A stretch of DNA of 64,000 nucleotides from Euonymus europaeus (Eukaryota; Streptophyta; Magnoliopsida; Celastrales; Celastraceae), in assembly GCA_963580455.1 (NCBI GenBank), contig OY756970.1:12772001-12836000 (forward strand), given 5' to 3'. The notes below the pieces were generated by a model. It was not told the origin of the DNA and made no database searches. It was given only the letters and a program-made list of their open reading frames with translations. Below, piece after piece: positions 33,204-44,984 of this stretch (its first letter is position 1; each line of letters starts with the position of its first letter). Both the position numbers and the translations under genes were made by a program.

Positions 33204-34298
33204 TCTTCGGTTATGCGGCAACAAGGCAGAGGGTTATCTTTGGAGATGAAAGGGAAACTCAAAACACTTAAAGCGAAGTGGAGCCCTAACCCCCCTTAAG
33301 ACCCTTATTTCCTTCTGGGATGGGCTTGATAGCTTTGTAATCTGCGGCCGCCCAAGGTGCAATTTAAGTCACACATTTTTTTTACTTACACCTGTGTCAC
33401 GTGATTCTTGCAGCCGCCAGAAGCCTGCATTTTCCTTATTCTCACATATACACCACTGGGCACTCTTTGCATAATTCTTTACCTGCCTGCTCAGCCCCAT
33501 ACACCTCTAACCTTCTCAGTCACTTCCCAATTTTTCCATTGAACAATTCCCCTACAATCCCCTATTGGCATTCCATTTGTTCCAAATAACTGACATGCAT
33601 GATACATGCACGAAAGGAAATGGCGGTATGTTATAAGTATCATATGCATATGAGATAATTTATGAAAATAGGGTCACATAAGTATAGGCATCATGGGTGA
33701 TCAAAAAGGGGATAAGAAACACCTTCATCATATACATGGAACAGCAATAGAGCAGTTTTGCGTGTATGGTATCATGCAAGTTCTAGCTAACAGCTTCATG
33801 ATATCCATGCACACAAAATCTTTGAAGGCTCCTCACACAGATTTATTTTTGGTGTGCAATTAATATGTATATCGAGTAGCCCTTCATCACAAATAAATGT
33901 GCAAACTTCGCATACTAGCTACTTGAACATGTCATGAAAAATCAACACTAGTAGGCCATAGAAAACACTGGAAAGGATATACAAAGATTTCAAAAATTCC
34001 CTCCCCCAAACTGAACTCAACATTGTCCTCAATGTAAAAAAAAAACTTGCAATAAAATAAACAGCAATAAAATAGAGGAAAAGAGAAAAAGGAGACTTAG
34101 CTTGCAGAAGTAAATGCTCCTCCACGTGGGTTACCTCTCATGAAGTGCTGAATTTAATGTTGTCAGCCGGACGTAGTCATAGTATGGTCAAGACAAAGAT
34201 GGCACGAGCGGAACAGCAGCTTCCTGAGGTAGAGGAATGGACTCCCAATAAGGTTTAACCCGATGACCATTAACTTTGAAAGAATATTCAGAGTCCAG
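33204..34298. other. Athila spacer between pol and extra ORF, with second polypurine-like tract
   Basis: Non-coding. On the minus strand it holds CAGTTTGGGGGAGGGAATT (about 33995-34013) preceded by TTGAGGACAATG (34021-34032), a near copy of the true tract next to the 3' LTR. At 34128-34151 the minus strand reads CAGCACTTCATGAGAGGTAACCC, related to the motif at 4402-4425 in the other Athila-like element. Confidence 0.65.
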
Positions 34299-35327
34299 CT
34301 ACTTCAGCTCAAGGGCACCATGAGGAAATACAACATTCACCACATAAGGACCATGCCACTTACAGCGAAGTTTTCCCGAAAAAAGCTGGAGACGAGAATT
34401 GTACACAAGAACCTTCTGCCCTACGTGAAAATCACGACGAACCAATTTACGATCATGATATCTCTGGGCACGCTCTTTATACAACTTAGCATTAGCATAA
34501 GCATCCTGACGTAACTCTGCCAATTCATTGAGTTGTAACCGCCGCTTATTACCAGCTTCTTTGATATCAAAATTAAGTTGTTTAATAGCCCAATATGCAC
34601 GATATTCCAACTCTACTGGCAAATGACACTCTTTTCCATAAATCAAACGGAAAGGTAACATCCCAGTAGGTGTCTTAGAAGCAGTTCAATACGCCCATAA
34701 GGCATCATTTAAGCGCTGAGACCAATCCTTCCTAGTGGGATTCACTGTTTTCTCAAGAATAGTTTTGATCTCGCGATTGCTGATCTCCACTTGGGCGCTC
34801 GTCTGAGGATGATATGGAGTACCAACACGATGGGTGATGCCATACTTTTTCATTAATGCAGCAAAAGGATAGTTGTTAAAGTGGCTGCCCCATCACTTAT
34901 GATGGCTCTTGGTGTCCCAAACCAAGCAAAGATATTATCCTGTAAAAACTTCACAACCACTCGATGATCATTAGTGAGGGGATTGCCTCGACCCACTTGG
35001 ACACATAATCAACACCAACTAAAATATATTCGAATCCACAAGAATTAGGAAAAGGACCCATAAAATCAATTCCCCAAACATCAAACAATTCAATGATTTG
35101 AATATGTTGCAACATCATTTGGTGACGAGTAGAAATATTCCCAGTCCGTTGACATCTATCACAAGTTTTACAGAAATTCTAAGCATCTTTGAAAATAGTT
35201 GGCCAATAAAAACCAGCTTGAAATACCTTAAGTGCAGTCTTTTTAGCCCCAAAGTGCCGACCACATGCATGAGCATGGCAATGCTTCAACACGTCCAAGT
35301 GCTCATCCTGATTGATGCATCGCAGGA
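34299..35327 (-). pseudogene. Athila integrase, core and C-terminus
   Basis: The frame 34661-34299 is the C-terminal module: FRLIYGKECHLPVELE, YHDRKLVRRDF, VGQKVLVYNSRL, then WHGPYVVNVVFPHGALE. Upstream (about 34670-35170, minus strand) the catalytic core is present but cut by several stops. The zinc-binding part overlaps the next feature. It would insert cDNA into the genome if intact. It is clearly inactive. Confidence 0.8.
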
Positions 35328-36112
35328 TCACTTGGTTCGGACAAATCTTAAAAAGATATGGGTCATCCCATATATAATCCTTAGCCCGTGAGAGTATGTG
35401 CTTCCTATCCTGGTAAGATAAATCAGAGGGGAACGTGTTAGTAACAAGATAGTTGACAATATCAGCATACCATGGAAGCTCGGCAATTGTGAAAAGATAT
35501 TCATATGAAAAAGCTTCATGTAACGGCAACTCATCACTTTCTTGTGCAGGAAGTAATCGAGAGAGATGATCAGCAACCACGTTCTCAACTCCCTTTTGTC
35601 GTTTATCTCCAAATCAAATTCTTGCAACAAAAGAATCCAACATATTAGTCGAGGTTTGGCATCTTTCTTGGTCATTAAGTACCTGAGGGCAGCATGGTCA
35701 GTAGACACAATAACTCGTGACCCAATGAGATAGGATCAGAATTTCTCCAAGGCGAACACAACAACCAACAACTCTTTTTCCGTGGTAGAGTAGTTGAGTT
35801 TTGCGTCATTCAGTGTGTGAGAGGCATAGTAGATAGCATATGGAAGCTTATTTTTCCCTGACCCAAAAGAGCCCCCAAAGAGTAATCGCTAGCATCGCAC
35901 ATTAACTCGAAGGGGAGTGTCCAATCTGGAGCTCGCATTATGGGTGCTGATGTAAGTGCAATTTTTAGTTGCTCAAAAGCTACTTGATAGGCATCTGTCG
36001 ACACAAACTCAGCATCCTTGGTAAGCAAAGCACACATGGGTCTAGATATTTTGGAAAAATCTCTGATAAAGCGCCTATAAAAACCTGCGTGTCCCAAAAA
36101 AACTATGCACAC
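35179..36112 (-). pseudogene. Athila RNase H and integrase zinc-binding region
   Basis: Frames 36112-35810, 35708-35328 and 35580-35179 overlap in different phases. They give the RT connection (FLGHAGFYRRFIRDFSKI), RNase H (MCDASDYSLGALLG, then [19 protein letters not shown]) and the integrase N-terminus (HCHAHACGRHFGAKKTALKV, then GFYWPTIFKDA). The frame changes between them show at least two indels. Confidence 0.82.
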
Positions 36113-36215
36113 CTTTGACTGTCATTGGTGGAGGTAACTTCCATACAGTCTCAATCTTGGCTTTATCAACAGCAATGCCATTGTGAGAAATTAAATTTCC
36201 CAATACTATACCCTC

Positions 36216-37052
36216 CTACACCATAAAGTGACACTTCTCCCAATTGAGAACAAGGTTAGTTTCCTCACACCTCTCTAGAACCAATCTGAGATGCTCCAAA
36301 CAATCATCAAAATCTGACCCAAACAAACTGAAATCGTCCGTGAAAACTTCAATAAATTTCTCAACCATGTCGGAGAAAATACTCATCATACACCTCTGGA
36401 ATGTGGCTGGTGCGTTGCATAGCCCAAAAGGCATACGGCGATATGCAAAGGTGCCATATGGACAGGTAAATGTAGTCTTCTTTTGGTCCTCAGGCGCAAT
36501 AGCTATCTGGTTATAACCGTTATACCCGTCCAAAAAACAATAGTGGCTATGCCCTGCCAACCTTTCCAACATCTGATCAATGAAGGGCAGAGGAAAATGA
36601 TCCTTCCTTGTTGCCAAATTCAATTTCCGATAATCAATACACACTCTCCATCTTGTGGTCATCCTTGTGGGTATCAACTCATTATTTGCATTCTGCACCA
36701 CAATAATTCCACTCTTCTTTGGCACAACATGAATTGGGCTTACCTACTTACTATCAGAAATTGGGTAAATCACACCCACATCTAACAACTTCAGAATTTC
36801 AGCTTTCACCACATCCTTCATGTGCGGATTTAATCTTCTTTGTGCCTCTCTAGTTGGTTTTGCTTCATTCTCCAAAAGGATCTGATGCATACACCTAGTG
36901 GGGTTGATCCCTTTTATATCTGCAATTGTCCATCCCAAAGTTGTCTTGTGCTTCCTCAAATTTCGAAGTAACTTCTCCTCCTCCCCCAAACATAAGTTGG
37001 CAGCCACAATTACAGGCAATGATTCGTTGTCTTCCAAGTAGATGTACTTCAA
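36216..37052 (-). pseudogene. Athila reverse transcriptase
   Basis: The frame 37052-36744 is the pre-RT segment (RRLNPHMKDVVKAEILKLLD, then GVIYPISDSK). After a stop the frame 36725-36216 holds RT proper: WRVCIDYRKLN, HFPLPFIDQMLERLAG, MPFGLCNAPATFQR, and the palm motif F-T-D-D at residues 128-131 of that frame. The Athila consensus I know has Met before the two aspartates, so Thr129 is unusual. The plus-strand frames here are shadows. Confidence 0.88.
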
Positions 37053-37069
37053 ATGGCTTGGCAGCTGTT

Positions 37070-37740
37070 TTAATTCCAGAGTTGGGCTTTCACTGTAGAA
37101 GGAATAAGAGATGTGTTAGTAGGTGTCAATTGCTCAAAATTAGGAAAATTCTTACCACCATACGGTTGATTCACTTGGAGAGCGTGAATAAATTCTTCCC
37201 TACACCTCTCTTGCTCCATCTCAATAACAGATTTTATGCCAATGTCCAAGCTTTCAGTCAAAACAACCTCTAAAGCATCTTCACGTGAAACCTGAAACAC
37301 CTCACTCACAAGATCATTTATAACATCCACTCTAAAACAATCACTCTGATCATCATGTTTTTTTACTGCTTCAAACACACTAAATTCAAGTTCTTGGTCA
37401 TTGACTCTCATGGTAATAGTACCCTTTTTCACACAAATCCTCATGTCTGCAGTTTTCATAAATAGAAGACCAAGAATAATAGGCAAAGATGATGCTACTG
37501 GACTATCTTCCATGTCTAACACAACAAAATCAGCAGATAGAATTAAATCATTCACAGTGACCAACACATCTTCCAAAATTCCTCTAGGTCTTTTATACTA
37601 CGATCTTCCAATTGGAGAGTAATAGAGTTTCCTTGTAGCTCACCCAACCCAAGTTTCTCATAAACTGAATAAGGCAATAAATTTATGCTCGCGCCCAAAT
37701 CTAAAAGTGCCTTATCAAAAATTTGATTACCTACCTTGCA
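37070..37740 (-). pseudogene. Athila protease
   Basis: The aspartic protease active site LLDLGASINLLP lies at about 37680-37715, minus strand, with the conserved YEKLGLGEL after it. A break near 37580 leads to frame 37576-37070, which holds the remainder (FVVLDMEDSPVASSLPIILG, with LPIILGLLFM as the hydrophobic second loop). Athila proteases have D-L-G where most retropepsins have D-S/T-G, so that is normal for the family. Confidence 0.8.
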
Positions 37741-39456
37741 AGGTATAGTGAAACTACCTGGGTCTCTAAGTTTAGGTGGAAGCTTATGTAACAAGACAGC
37801 ACTAACTTCTTCATTCAAGGCAACCTTTTCATGCTCAACAAATTTCCTCTTATTGGTACAACACTCTTTAAGAAATTTTGCATACGAAGGAATTTTTTTA
37901 ATCACATAAAGCAATGGAATATTAATTTCAACCTTGCGCAAATTTTCAAAAATATCATGAGCTTTAGAATCAGATTTTTGCTTAGCAAACCTTTGCAGGA
38001 AAGGTGGAGGATCTTTTCCCCATTTTTCTACTGCCACTAGTGTAAATTTGCACCCTTCTTGCACCCTGTCGACAATACCCTTCTGAAGTGACTCTGATGT
38101 CTTCTGCACCACTTTTTCAATTTGTTTTCCACTTCTAAGAGTTTTCACAACTTGTATTTGCTCATTTCCTGCTGGGTTATTCATGGGCTGTGATGGTAAC
38201 TCCCCTTTCTTCCTCTCACTCATTTCTTTAGCCATTTGGCCCACTTGAGTTTCCAGCTTTTGAATAGCTTGTGTTGTTTGTTGCATGAATTGCAACAAAG
38301 TAGTCTCCAATTCACTTTTCTTAGCGGGCTGTTGAGCTGGACCTATTGAAGTAGATGTGTTCTGATCATTTTTCCATGAGAAATTTGGATGATTTCTCCA
38401 TGGGTAGGCTTGATTTCTCGTGTTAAAATTTCCTTGCCCCATAAAATTAATCTGCTCCTGATCCGTCATGGATGTCAATGGGCAAGACTCAGTTATATGA
38501 TCTTGTTGTGAACACACCGTACAAAGCATAGCTGGTGTGATGGAGCTGAGACTTTGACATTCATTCCTTTCATTGCTTCAACAATGGCATCTAATTTCCG
38601 ATTCAGATTTCCCATCTCAACCTGAGTTTTAGTATCAGCACTTACTTCGTACATTCCATGCCTCTTTGCTGATTTTTTTTCCTCTTGTTGAAAATTGTTG
38701 GGAATCCTCACTTAAATCCTCAAATAGCTCCATTGCCTCCTCACTACTTTTGAGCATCAAAACACCATTACACGCTGAATCAACCTTCATCCGATTTACC
38801 TCATTCAATCCCTCATAAAAGTGGAGTACCACATCATCCTTGTGCAAGTTATGAGTGGGACAGCGAACCAACCGATTCTTAAAATCTTTCCAAGCCTCAT
38901 AAAATAGATCTCCATCGTTCTGCTGAAAATTTTGGATATCCCTTACAAGTTGTTTAGTCTGATGAGCTGGAAAAAATTCCTTTAAAAATTTTGTTGTCAT
39001 CGGCTCCCATGTCCCAATGGATCCTGCCTCAATAGAATTATACCACATCTTGGCTCCCACTCTAAGAGTGAAAGGGAAAAGTGCAAGCTTGAGATTGTCG
39101 GCAGTTATCCCAGTCATGTGCTAAGTACGGCACAAATCAGTGAAATCCTTTAAATGTTGATATGGATCCTCATCAAATCTCCCCTCATAATGTGGTACCG
39201 AATTAAGCAACTAAGGTGACAAACTAAATTTTGCCACCGCTGTAGGTTGATACGTGATGCAAGACGGCTGAGCTATGTTCTGTGGAATGTAGTGATTCAT
39301 CATAGGGACATGAGCCTCTGCATTTTTTGCCCTGTCAGCTGTTTGAATCTGTCTATTATTATCGCCCATGTTTCTCTGCCTTATTGCTCTAGCAGTCCTC
39401 TCTATTTCTGGATCAAATTGTTCCAATGGCTTTTGTTGAGACCAAGTGTGGACCAT
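37741..39456 (-). pseudogene. Athila gag
   Basis: From ATG 39456 (MVHTWSQQKP) the first 81 codons lead to a stop near 39211. The capsid core follows in frame 39117-38635 (LALFPFTLRVGAKMWYNSI, FLKEFFPAHQTKQLVRDIQN, DLFYEAWKDFKNRLVRCP). Frame 38529-37552 has the Cys/His segment CTVCSQQDHITESCP and the Athila-typical YPWRNHPNFSWKN, then a Gln-rich coiled-coil (QFMQQTTQAIQKLETQVGQM). This order and wording are diagnostic of Athila. At least two breaks. Confidence 0.88.
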
Positions 39457-39578
39457 GCAACGTAGAAAAATAATCGAATCCTACAAAAGAGTTAATCCGA
39501 AGTAAACAATAGCACGGTATTAAGAAATACTAAATATAAAAATATTAGTATCTTGACACAACTAGTAATGACTTAACA

Positions 39579-39597
39579 GTCCCCGGCAACAGCGCCA
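39579..39597 (-). other. Athila primer binding site, tRNA-Asp type
   Basis: On the minus strand TGGCGCTGTTGCCGGGGAC lies 5 bp inside the 5' LTR. It differs at one base from the plant tRNA-Asp 3' complement over 18 nt. Confidence 0.9.
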
Positions 39598-39602
39598 AAA
39601 CT

Positions 39603-40776
39603 TGATCGATACTTTTTAATCACAAATTAAATTCACAATTAATAATACCGACTGGTTTACCCAATCGTAAGAGTATGTGTCGCTAAACAGTAATCAATTG
39701 ACGGGCTCAAATCCTCAAGGACTGTATTAACTACTAGGTATCAAGTCACGTGATTTAAATAAGCAATTATTAAACTAAAATCAAACTTAAATTCAAGAGA
39801 AATAGATCTAGCTTTGATCTGGCGTGTCAAATGCCTCCCCTTAAGAACAAAGATTAATATGCAATCACACAATTTAAGAATTTAACGTTGTCAGTCAAAA
39901 GGCCTTGGTCCAGCTACAATCAACTAGATTTCCCTAAACAACGATCCTGACTTTGGTCCAGTTACAAGATCTTTTCTTATCATAGGCGTCTTGGTTTGGT
40001 CTCTCCTAAGAACATCCTAAGACAAGCATGAGCTATAAAAAATCGACAAACGCACAACCTAGGGTTATTATCACCCAATCGATTATGTTCACTATTCCTA
40101 AAACTTGGATCTTACGCAAGCTCTCGTCACTTCGTCAAACACCGGGTCATGGTCAGTCAAATATGTCTGACTAACAATACCTATAATTGAGATGTTGATC
40201 AGGCATACAAAATTATAGGCAATTACTTGAAATCCAGAGAATAATGAATTAAACTCAGTCTGATTGTCAATTGAATATATGCACAAGGTTTTGGTACAAG
40301 AACTTACCAAACCTAGCTAGAAAATAATTTAGCTACTCAAAATAAAAATATTAAAATCCAACATAATAATAATCACTGTTCAATTTCAGGAAGGGTGAAA
40401 GAGAATTGATGCTCCAATGTTGCTGTTGATTCTTCTCAAGCCTTGCTGCCTTTGATTCTCCTTGCTATTCTGTTCTATCGTCACTCTTCTTCGTAGCTGT
40501 CTGTGTCCCCCGTTCCTTAGGGTTTTTTTTTCTTAAATATCAATCTCATGATCCAATAACCCCCTTCCACGTCAGCTTCAACTTACGAGAAGAAGTAAAT
40601 TCGCGTCCTGCGGCCGCGCCCAGGCTACAAATATCGGGTTCAGCTCAATTTCAGCTATTTCGTCCAACTCCAGTACCTGTTCACAAAAACATCCAAAAGA
40701 GGTAGGAACTATACCAATACCTATCAAAAATTAACTCTTTTAACACCAATAATTAGGTGTTTTTCAACACCTAACA
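39603..40776 (-). repeat. 5' LTR of Athila element
   Basis: It is 1174 bp, homologous to 30191-31363, and followed by the duplication AATAT (40777-40781). It contains a TGCGGCCGCGCC stretch (about 40608) that is altered to TGCTGCCGCGCC in the other LTR. Confidence 0.95.
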
Positions 40777-40781
40777 AATAT

Positions 40782-41386
40782 TACTAGTGGTAAGCCACTA
40801 TTAAATTCATATGCCTGATTGCACTACTTGCTAGGACTTTTTTTGGTAGTATGCCTTGTACATGTACAATAATGCACTAAATAAATCAATTTCTACTCAT
40901 GGTTGCTTCTTAAGACTTTCCCACATAAATTCCAGAATGGTGACCTCTCATAGAGTCAATTTTTAGTAATAGTCTCACTTTGGTCTTTGTAGGTAGTACG
41001 TAATCGCTCTCAAGGGTCGTCAATACTTTTGCTAGGTGTTCTACATAATGTTCCGTGGACCATAGAGGTTCTCTCTTCAAGTGTCGGTACTTCTTTGGTC
41101 CTTGTTGCATAACTCTACCTCTTAGTACCTTCCTTATTTTCCTTATTTTCTCCATCTCTAACCTAAGTCATACACAGTTTATTACCACTATCAATTATCT
41201 CATCAATCTCTTTGCTGACCCCAAACACTATTACAACAAAAAATATATATGTAAATATATACCATTCATAAGCAAGCATGTTTTCATAAAACATCAACAT
41301 ATATGCTAACAAAGACATTTACGTTAAAATTACTTACTTGTTGACGGTCGTGTCGATCCTCGATGCTCATGTAACTCTCATACCCT
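40782..41386 (-). other. Rest of Tekay 5' leader; candidate Met-type primer site
   Basis: This is A/T-rich and non-coding as far as I can tell. The minus-strand open frame 41155-40910 has no recognised domain. At 41375-41384 the minus strand reads GGTATGAGAG, 9 of 10 matches to the core of the initiator tRNA-Met complement, at the position expected for the primer site. Confidence 0.45.
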
Positions 41387-43208
41387 GTATGTATGTATAT
41401 ATATATATATTTACTTATCAATCTATTATTGCAATCCAACGTTATCATAAAAGCTGGCAATTATGATTATAATCTTAAATAAATACCTAGTACAAACACC
41501 ACCCAACAATTCAAGATAATAATAAAAAAAAAAATAGTCCTTCAAAAATTTTAAATAAAATAAATCCCCAATAGGTCGTTCATGCACCAAGTTCAAAGCC
41601 AATTAAAAATGCTAATTCTTTGCAGTACTAGTCTTGCAGTCAATTGCTTATTTGGAAAATTTAGAAATTATTAGTCTTTAATCATAATATACTTTGCATA
41701 ATCCCATAAAATCAACTACCCATCAATGCCTCCTTCGTTACATGAGCATCTTCACTGAGGATCCCCGACATCACCATCAACAATCAAATCAACATATTCA
41801 TCATCACCTGCATCACGGAACGTAATGAGCCAAGTCCCAGCAAGTAACATTTTATGCATGAATGCGCATGATTTCTTTAGGGAATAAAACTTCAACCACT
41901 AAAACTTTTAACCAGTACTAGGGCACTCTAACCCTAGCAAACTGCTACAGAGCAATAGGTCGGGATTTTCTTTCAGTATCCTACCATAGAACACTTTCCT
42001 ATAATTGTAATTTATTCCTTTCTTTCCTTTCCAATTTCGTAAGCCTTAACAATAACATTTTTCAGTACACCCTCCCTGTAGCAGTTATACTAGGTTTATA
42101 AAACATTTTTCTTCATTAAGTAAACCTTACAATATGCAATTCCATGTTATGCAAAATTTTCGATAATCAATAATCATACAATAAATATCAGCACATATAC
42201 GTTCCTATATAATCACATTCATCAGTAATTTATCAATTTCAGTCACCCAATACATGCATGGCATCAAAACAATTCAAATAGCACACAAGTTCCGTAATAC
42301 ATTTGAAACGTTACTTACCTTATTGCGCTTTACTAAATCCCGATAAAATCAACTATGCAACCCTAACCCTAACCCAGAAATTCATAGTCACACTCATTTA
42401 CATTAATACCTGTATAAATTAATAATATATATTTTTATGTAAATTAATTGGGTCAAATCTGGACAGACCGGCCAACGGGTCTGTTCAGTATCAACCGGGT
42501 TAGGCTGACCCAGTTGAACCTCCCCCTTAGGCCGGGTCAACAGACCTATTAAGTGGTGAATCCAAGTCGCCATCATCCTAGGTGCGGTGGCCTTCACCAC
42601 CGATCTCGATCGATACAGAAGGCCCGGACGAACACAGCGCCATCACCTTTTACGTGCGTGGCGATCGGAGCTCGGCGTAATCCTCCCTAGAACTCACGGC
42701 AGCAGCGACTTTCCTTTTTCAATCGGCGGTCCTGCGCTACTCCAATGGATCAAAAAATGGCACGGTTAACCTCCTCTCCTCGCGCTCGTCCTCCTGGTGT
42801 CCGCCTCACCGCCGTTCGTCAATGTTTTCGGAGGTCGCGTTCTGTCACCGCCCTTTCTCTCTCTCGCCTAACTCTGGTTTAACCTAGGGTAAGCCTTGAT
42901 TTCCATGCTGGTTTTTATATTATTTTACCAATTTACTAGTTTTACACTTCTATCCCCTTAAGTTGTGTATTTGTCCCACTAAATCCATATTGTATTTACC
43001 GTTCTACAATTTTACATCGAACCCTTAACAATTCCCGATAATTTCTAAAATTCCTATTTAAATACATTCTCAATTTTCCAATCTCGCGGATATTTATGCG
43101 TGTAATATTTAACATTTATTTTCATACCAATGTAAACAATTCGTATTAATTACTACCTCTGTTAACTGATCTTAACATGCATGTTAATTACGAGCCCAGT
43201 GTGTTACA
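41387..43208 (-). repeat. 5' LTR of Tekay element
   Basis: It is homologous to 23698-25411 from about 41419 onward. The inner 30-40 bp are replaced by a TA-rich run (TGTATGTATGTATATATAT), so the exact inner edge is uncertain. The outer end is GTGTGTTACA. It has an insertion of about 70 bp relative to its partner (about 42573-42645), and CCCTAACCCTAACCC at about 42360 where the other LTR has fewer units. Confidence 0.85.
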
Positions 43209-44229
43209 CCTTTCTTGAAGGTTCTAGTCCTCACATTCTTGTTGAAGTGCTTTGCTACTTTCTTCTAATAGAGAGTTGTCTTAATCCAAGCTGCCTCACG
43301 CACTTCGTCAATAGTATCCAAATTGTCACTAGTATCCAAACTGTCACTAAGCTGAACCCTGTTTGACTCTTCAGTCATGCACTGATAACGAGCTGAAGGT
43401 AACCCAAACTCAACTGGAAGAACTGCTTCTGAATCGTAAACAAGTGAGTAGGGGGTCTCTCCGGTAGATGACCTTGCCGTAGTTCTATAGAACCACAACA
43501 CGCCTTGTAGCTCATCTGCCCATGCTCCCTTTGATTTCTCGAGACGTCTCTTCATAGTATTCAAAAAGGTTTTGTTCGATGCTTCAGCTTGACCATTGGA
43601 CTGTGGATACCTTGGAGTAGAAAAACTGAGCTTAATCTTCCAGGTTCTGCAAAAGCTTTGAAAATCATGATTGATGAACTACGAGTCATTATCCGTTACT
43701 ATCTTCTTGGGTACCCTAAAATGACAGATGATATTCTTCCAGAAAAATTTCTAAACCCGAGCTCCAAGCTACTTGGGAAAAACATCTGCCTCTATCCACT
43801 TAGTAAAGTAGTATGTGAGGGCGAGGAAGTGAATTTGTTGCGTATATGCAATGGGCAAGGGCCCCACTATATCCATTCCCCACTTCATAAATGGCCAGGG
43901 GGATTGGACATAGGTAAGCCTTTCTGGAGAATGGTGAGAAATTTGAACAAAGCACTGGCCCTTATCGCACTTCTTTACATACTCCAGTGCATCAGCTCTC
44001 GGAGTTGGCCAATAGTAGCCTATTGTCAAACATCTATGAACCAGACTTCTTCCTCCGGAGTGATTTCCACATTCTCCCTCGTGGAGCTTTGCTAGTACAT
44101 AATCGGCCTTTTCCCTCTCAATACACCTTAGCAATAGACTTGAGTAAGAGAGTTTGTAGAGCTCGTCATTTACCAACGTAAATCTAGCAGCTTTAGTCAC
44201 TAACCTCCTAGCCACATTTTGCTCTTGTG
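43209..44229 (-). pseudogene. Retand integrase, zinc-binding and core parts
   Basis: The frame 44236-43769 holds the N-terminal zinc region (KLHEGECGNHSGGRSL, then GYYWPTPRADALEYVKKCD) and the first catalytic aspartate (WGMDIVGPLP). In the zinc site the second cysteine of the usual C-x2-C appears as Gly (CDKGQC). About 43570-43768 is frame-broken and covers the second and third catalytic positions. Frame 43564-43265 gives the core C-terminus (VLWFYRTTARSSTGETPYSL). Reading resumes at 23697 beyond the Tekay element. The plus-strand frame 43589-44095 is a shadow. Confidence 0.78.
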
Positions 44230-44237
44230 GAAGCACA
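44230..44237. repeat. Target-site duplication of hAT element (left)
   Basis: GAAGCACA here and GCAGCACA at 45899-45906 match at 7 of 8 positions. Eight bp is the hAT superfamily's characteristic duplication length. Confidence 0.75.
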
Positions 44238-44474
44238 TAGAGATGGCAAATGTGTCCGTATCCATGGATTTTCGATCCGATCTGATCCGGTCAAACAGTA
44301 GAAAAATCCGTTGACTGGATAATGGATATGGATAAAATCCGAATTTTTTGAATGGATATGGATTAGATATGGATTCAGACATATCAAATCTGAAATCCGT
44401 ATCCGATCCGACCCGAACGTGCGGATATCCGATCCGATCCGATTATATCCGATCCGATTCTACCCGACACACAC

Positions 44475-44499
44475 AGATATATATATATATATATATAGT
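44475..44499. repeat. AT microsatellite in hAT element
   Basis: A short (AT)n run follows ACACACAG near the left subterminal region. Confidence 0.7.
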
Positions 44500-44984
44500 T
44501 CATATGCAATTATGTAATTGACAATTAATATCATTAATATATTTATATACATTATAATTGTCAACATATGTTTTTTTTATAATATGAATTAATTGTAATT
44601 TTTAATAACACTGTGTAATGTGATATGTTCTCATACTACTAATTCAAATATTCAATTTACTAATATTTGTAAAACTCTAATTAGTAAAGTTAGTAATTAA
44701 TACTAAAAAGTAAAAACACAACAATGTAAACCCCAACATTGTAATTTGTAAACCCTAAACCTAACAATAACATTAAAAACTACAAATCTAGTCCTAATTG
44801 TAATTTGTAAACCATAACGTAACATGCTAGCACTGCAAACCCTAACCCCTCAACACCGTAAACTCTAACCTATAACACCACCAACCCCAAGTCCCTAACT
44901 CTAACCTAACACCACAAATTATAATTCCTAATATTGTAAACTTTGATTCTAACACTGAAAATCCTAATCAAACATCACAAACCC

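Larger units (their letters stand above)
30191..40776 (-). mobile_element. Athila Ty3/gypsy element, minus strand, nested in Tekay leader
   Basis: It is 10.6 kb with LTRs of 1173 and 1174 bp, a tRNA-Asp primer site, Athila-type gag, PR, RT, RNase H and integrase, plus an extra ORF between pol and the 3' LTR. It is flanked by the perfect duplication AATAT. The LTRs differ at several percent of sites by eye, more than those of the SIRE element. Each gene has stops or frame changes, so it is inactive, but every module is present. Confidence 0.93.
23698..43208 (-). mobile_element. Tekay/Del chromovirus (Ty3/gypsy), minus strand, containing an Athila element
   Basis: LTRs of about 1.7-1.8 kb with TRTAACACC...GTGTTACA termini enclose minus-strand gag, PR, RT, RNase H, integrase and a chromodomain-like tail. 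Gypsy order and the chromodomain place it in the chromovirus clade; LTR termini and gag wording fit Tekay/Del. It is 19.5 kb, of which 10.6 kb is the Athila element inserted in its 5' leader. Several stops and frameshifts and an altered protease active site show it is dead. Confidence 0.88.

Noticed and set aside
40910..41155. 81-codon minus-strand open frame in the Tekay leader
   Set aside because: No recognisable domain; it lies between the primer-site region and gag where non-coding leader is expected.
42360..42375. CCCTAACCCTAACCC as telomere repeat
   Set aside because: Only two to three units in an LTR, and the partner LTR has a shorter version, so it is microsatellite slippage.
43589..44095. 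168-codon plus-strand open frame
   Set aside because: Antisense shadow of Retand integrase, where the minus strand has zinc-site and core motifs.
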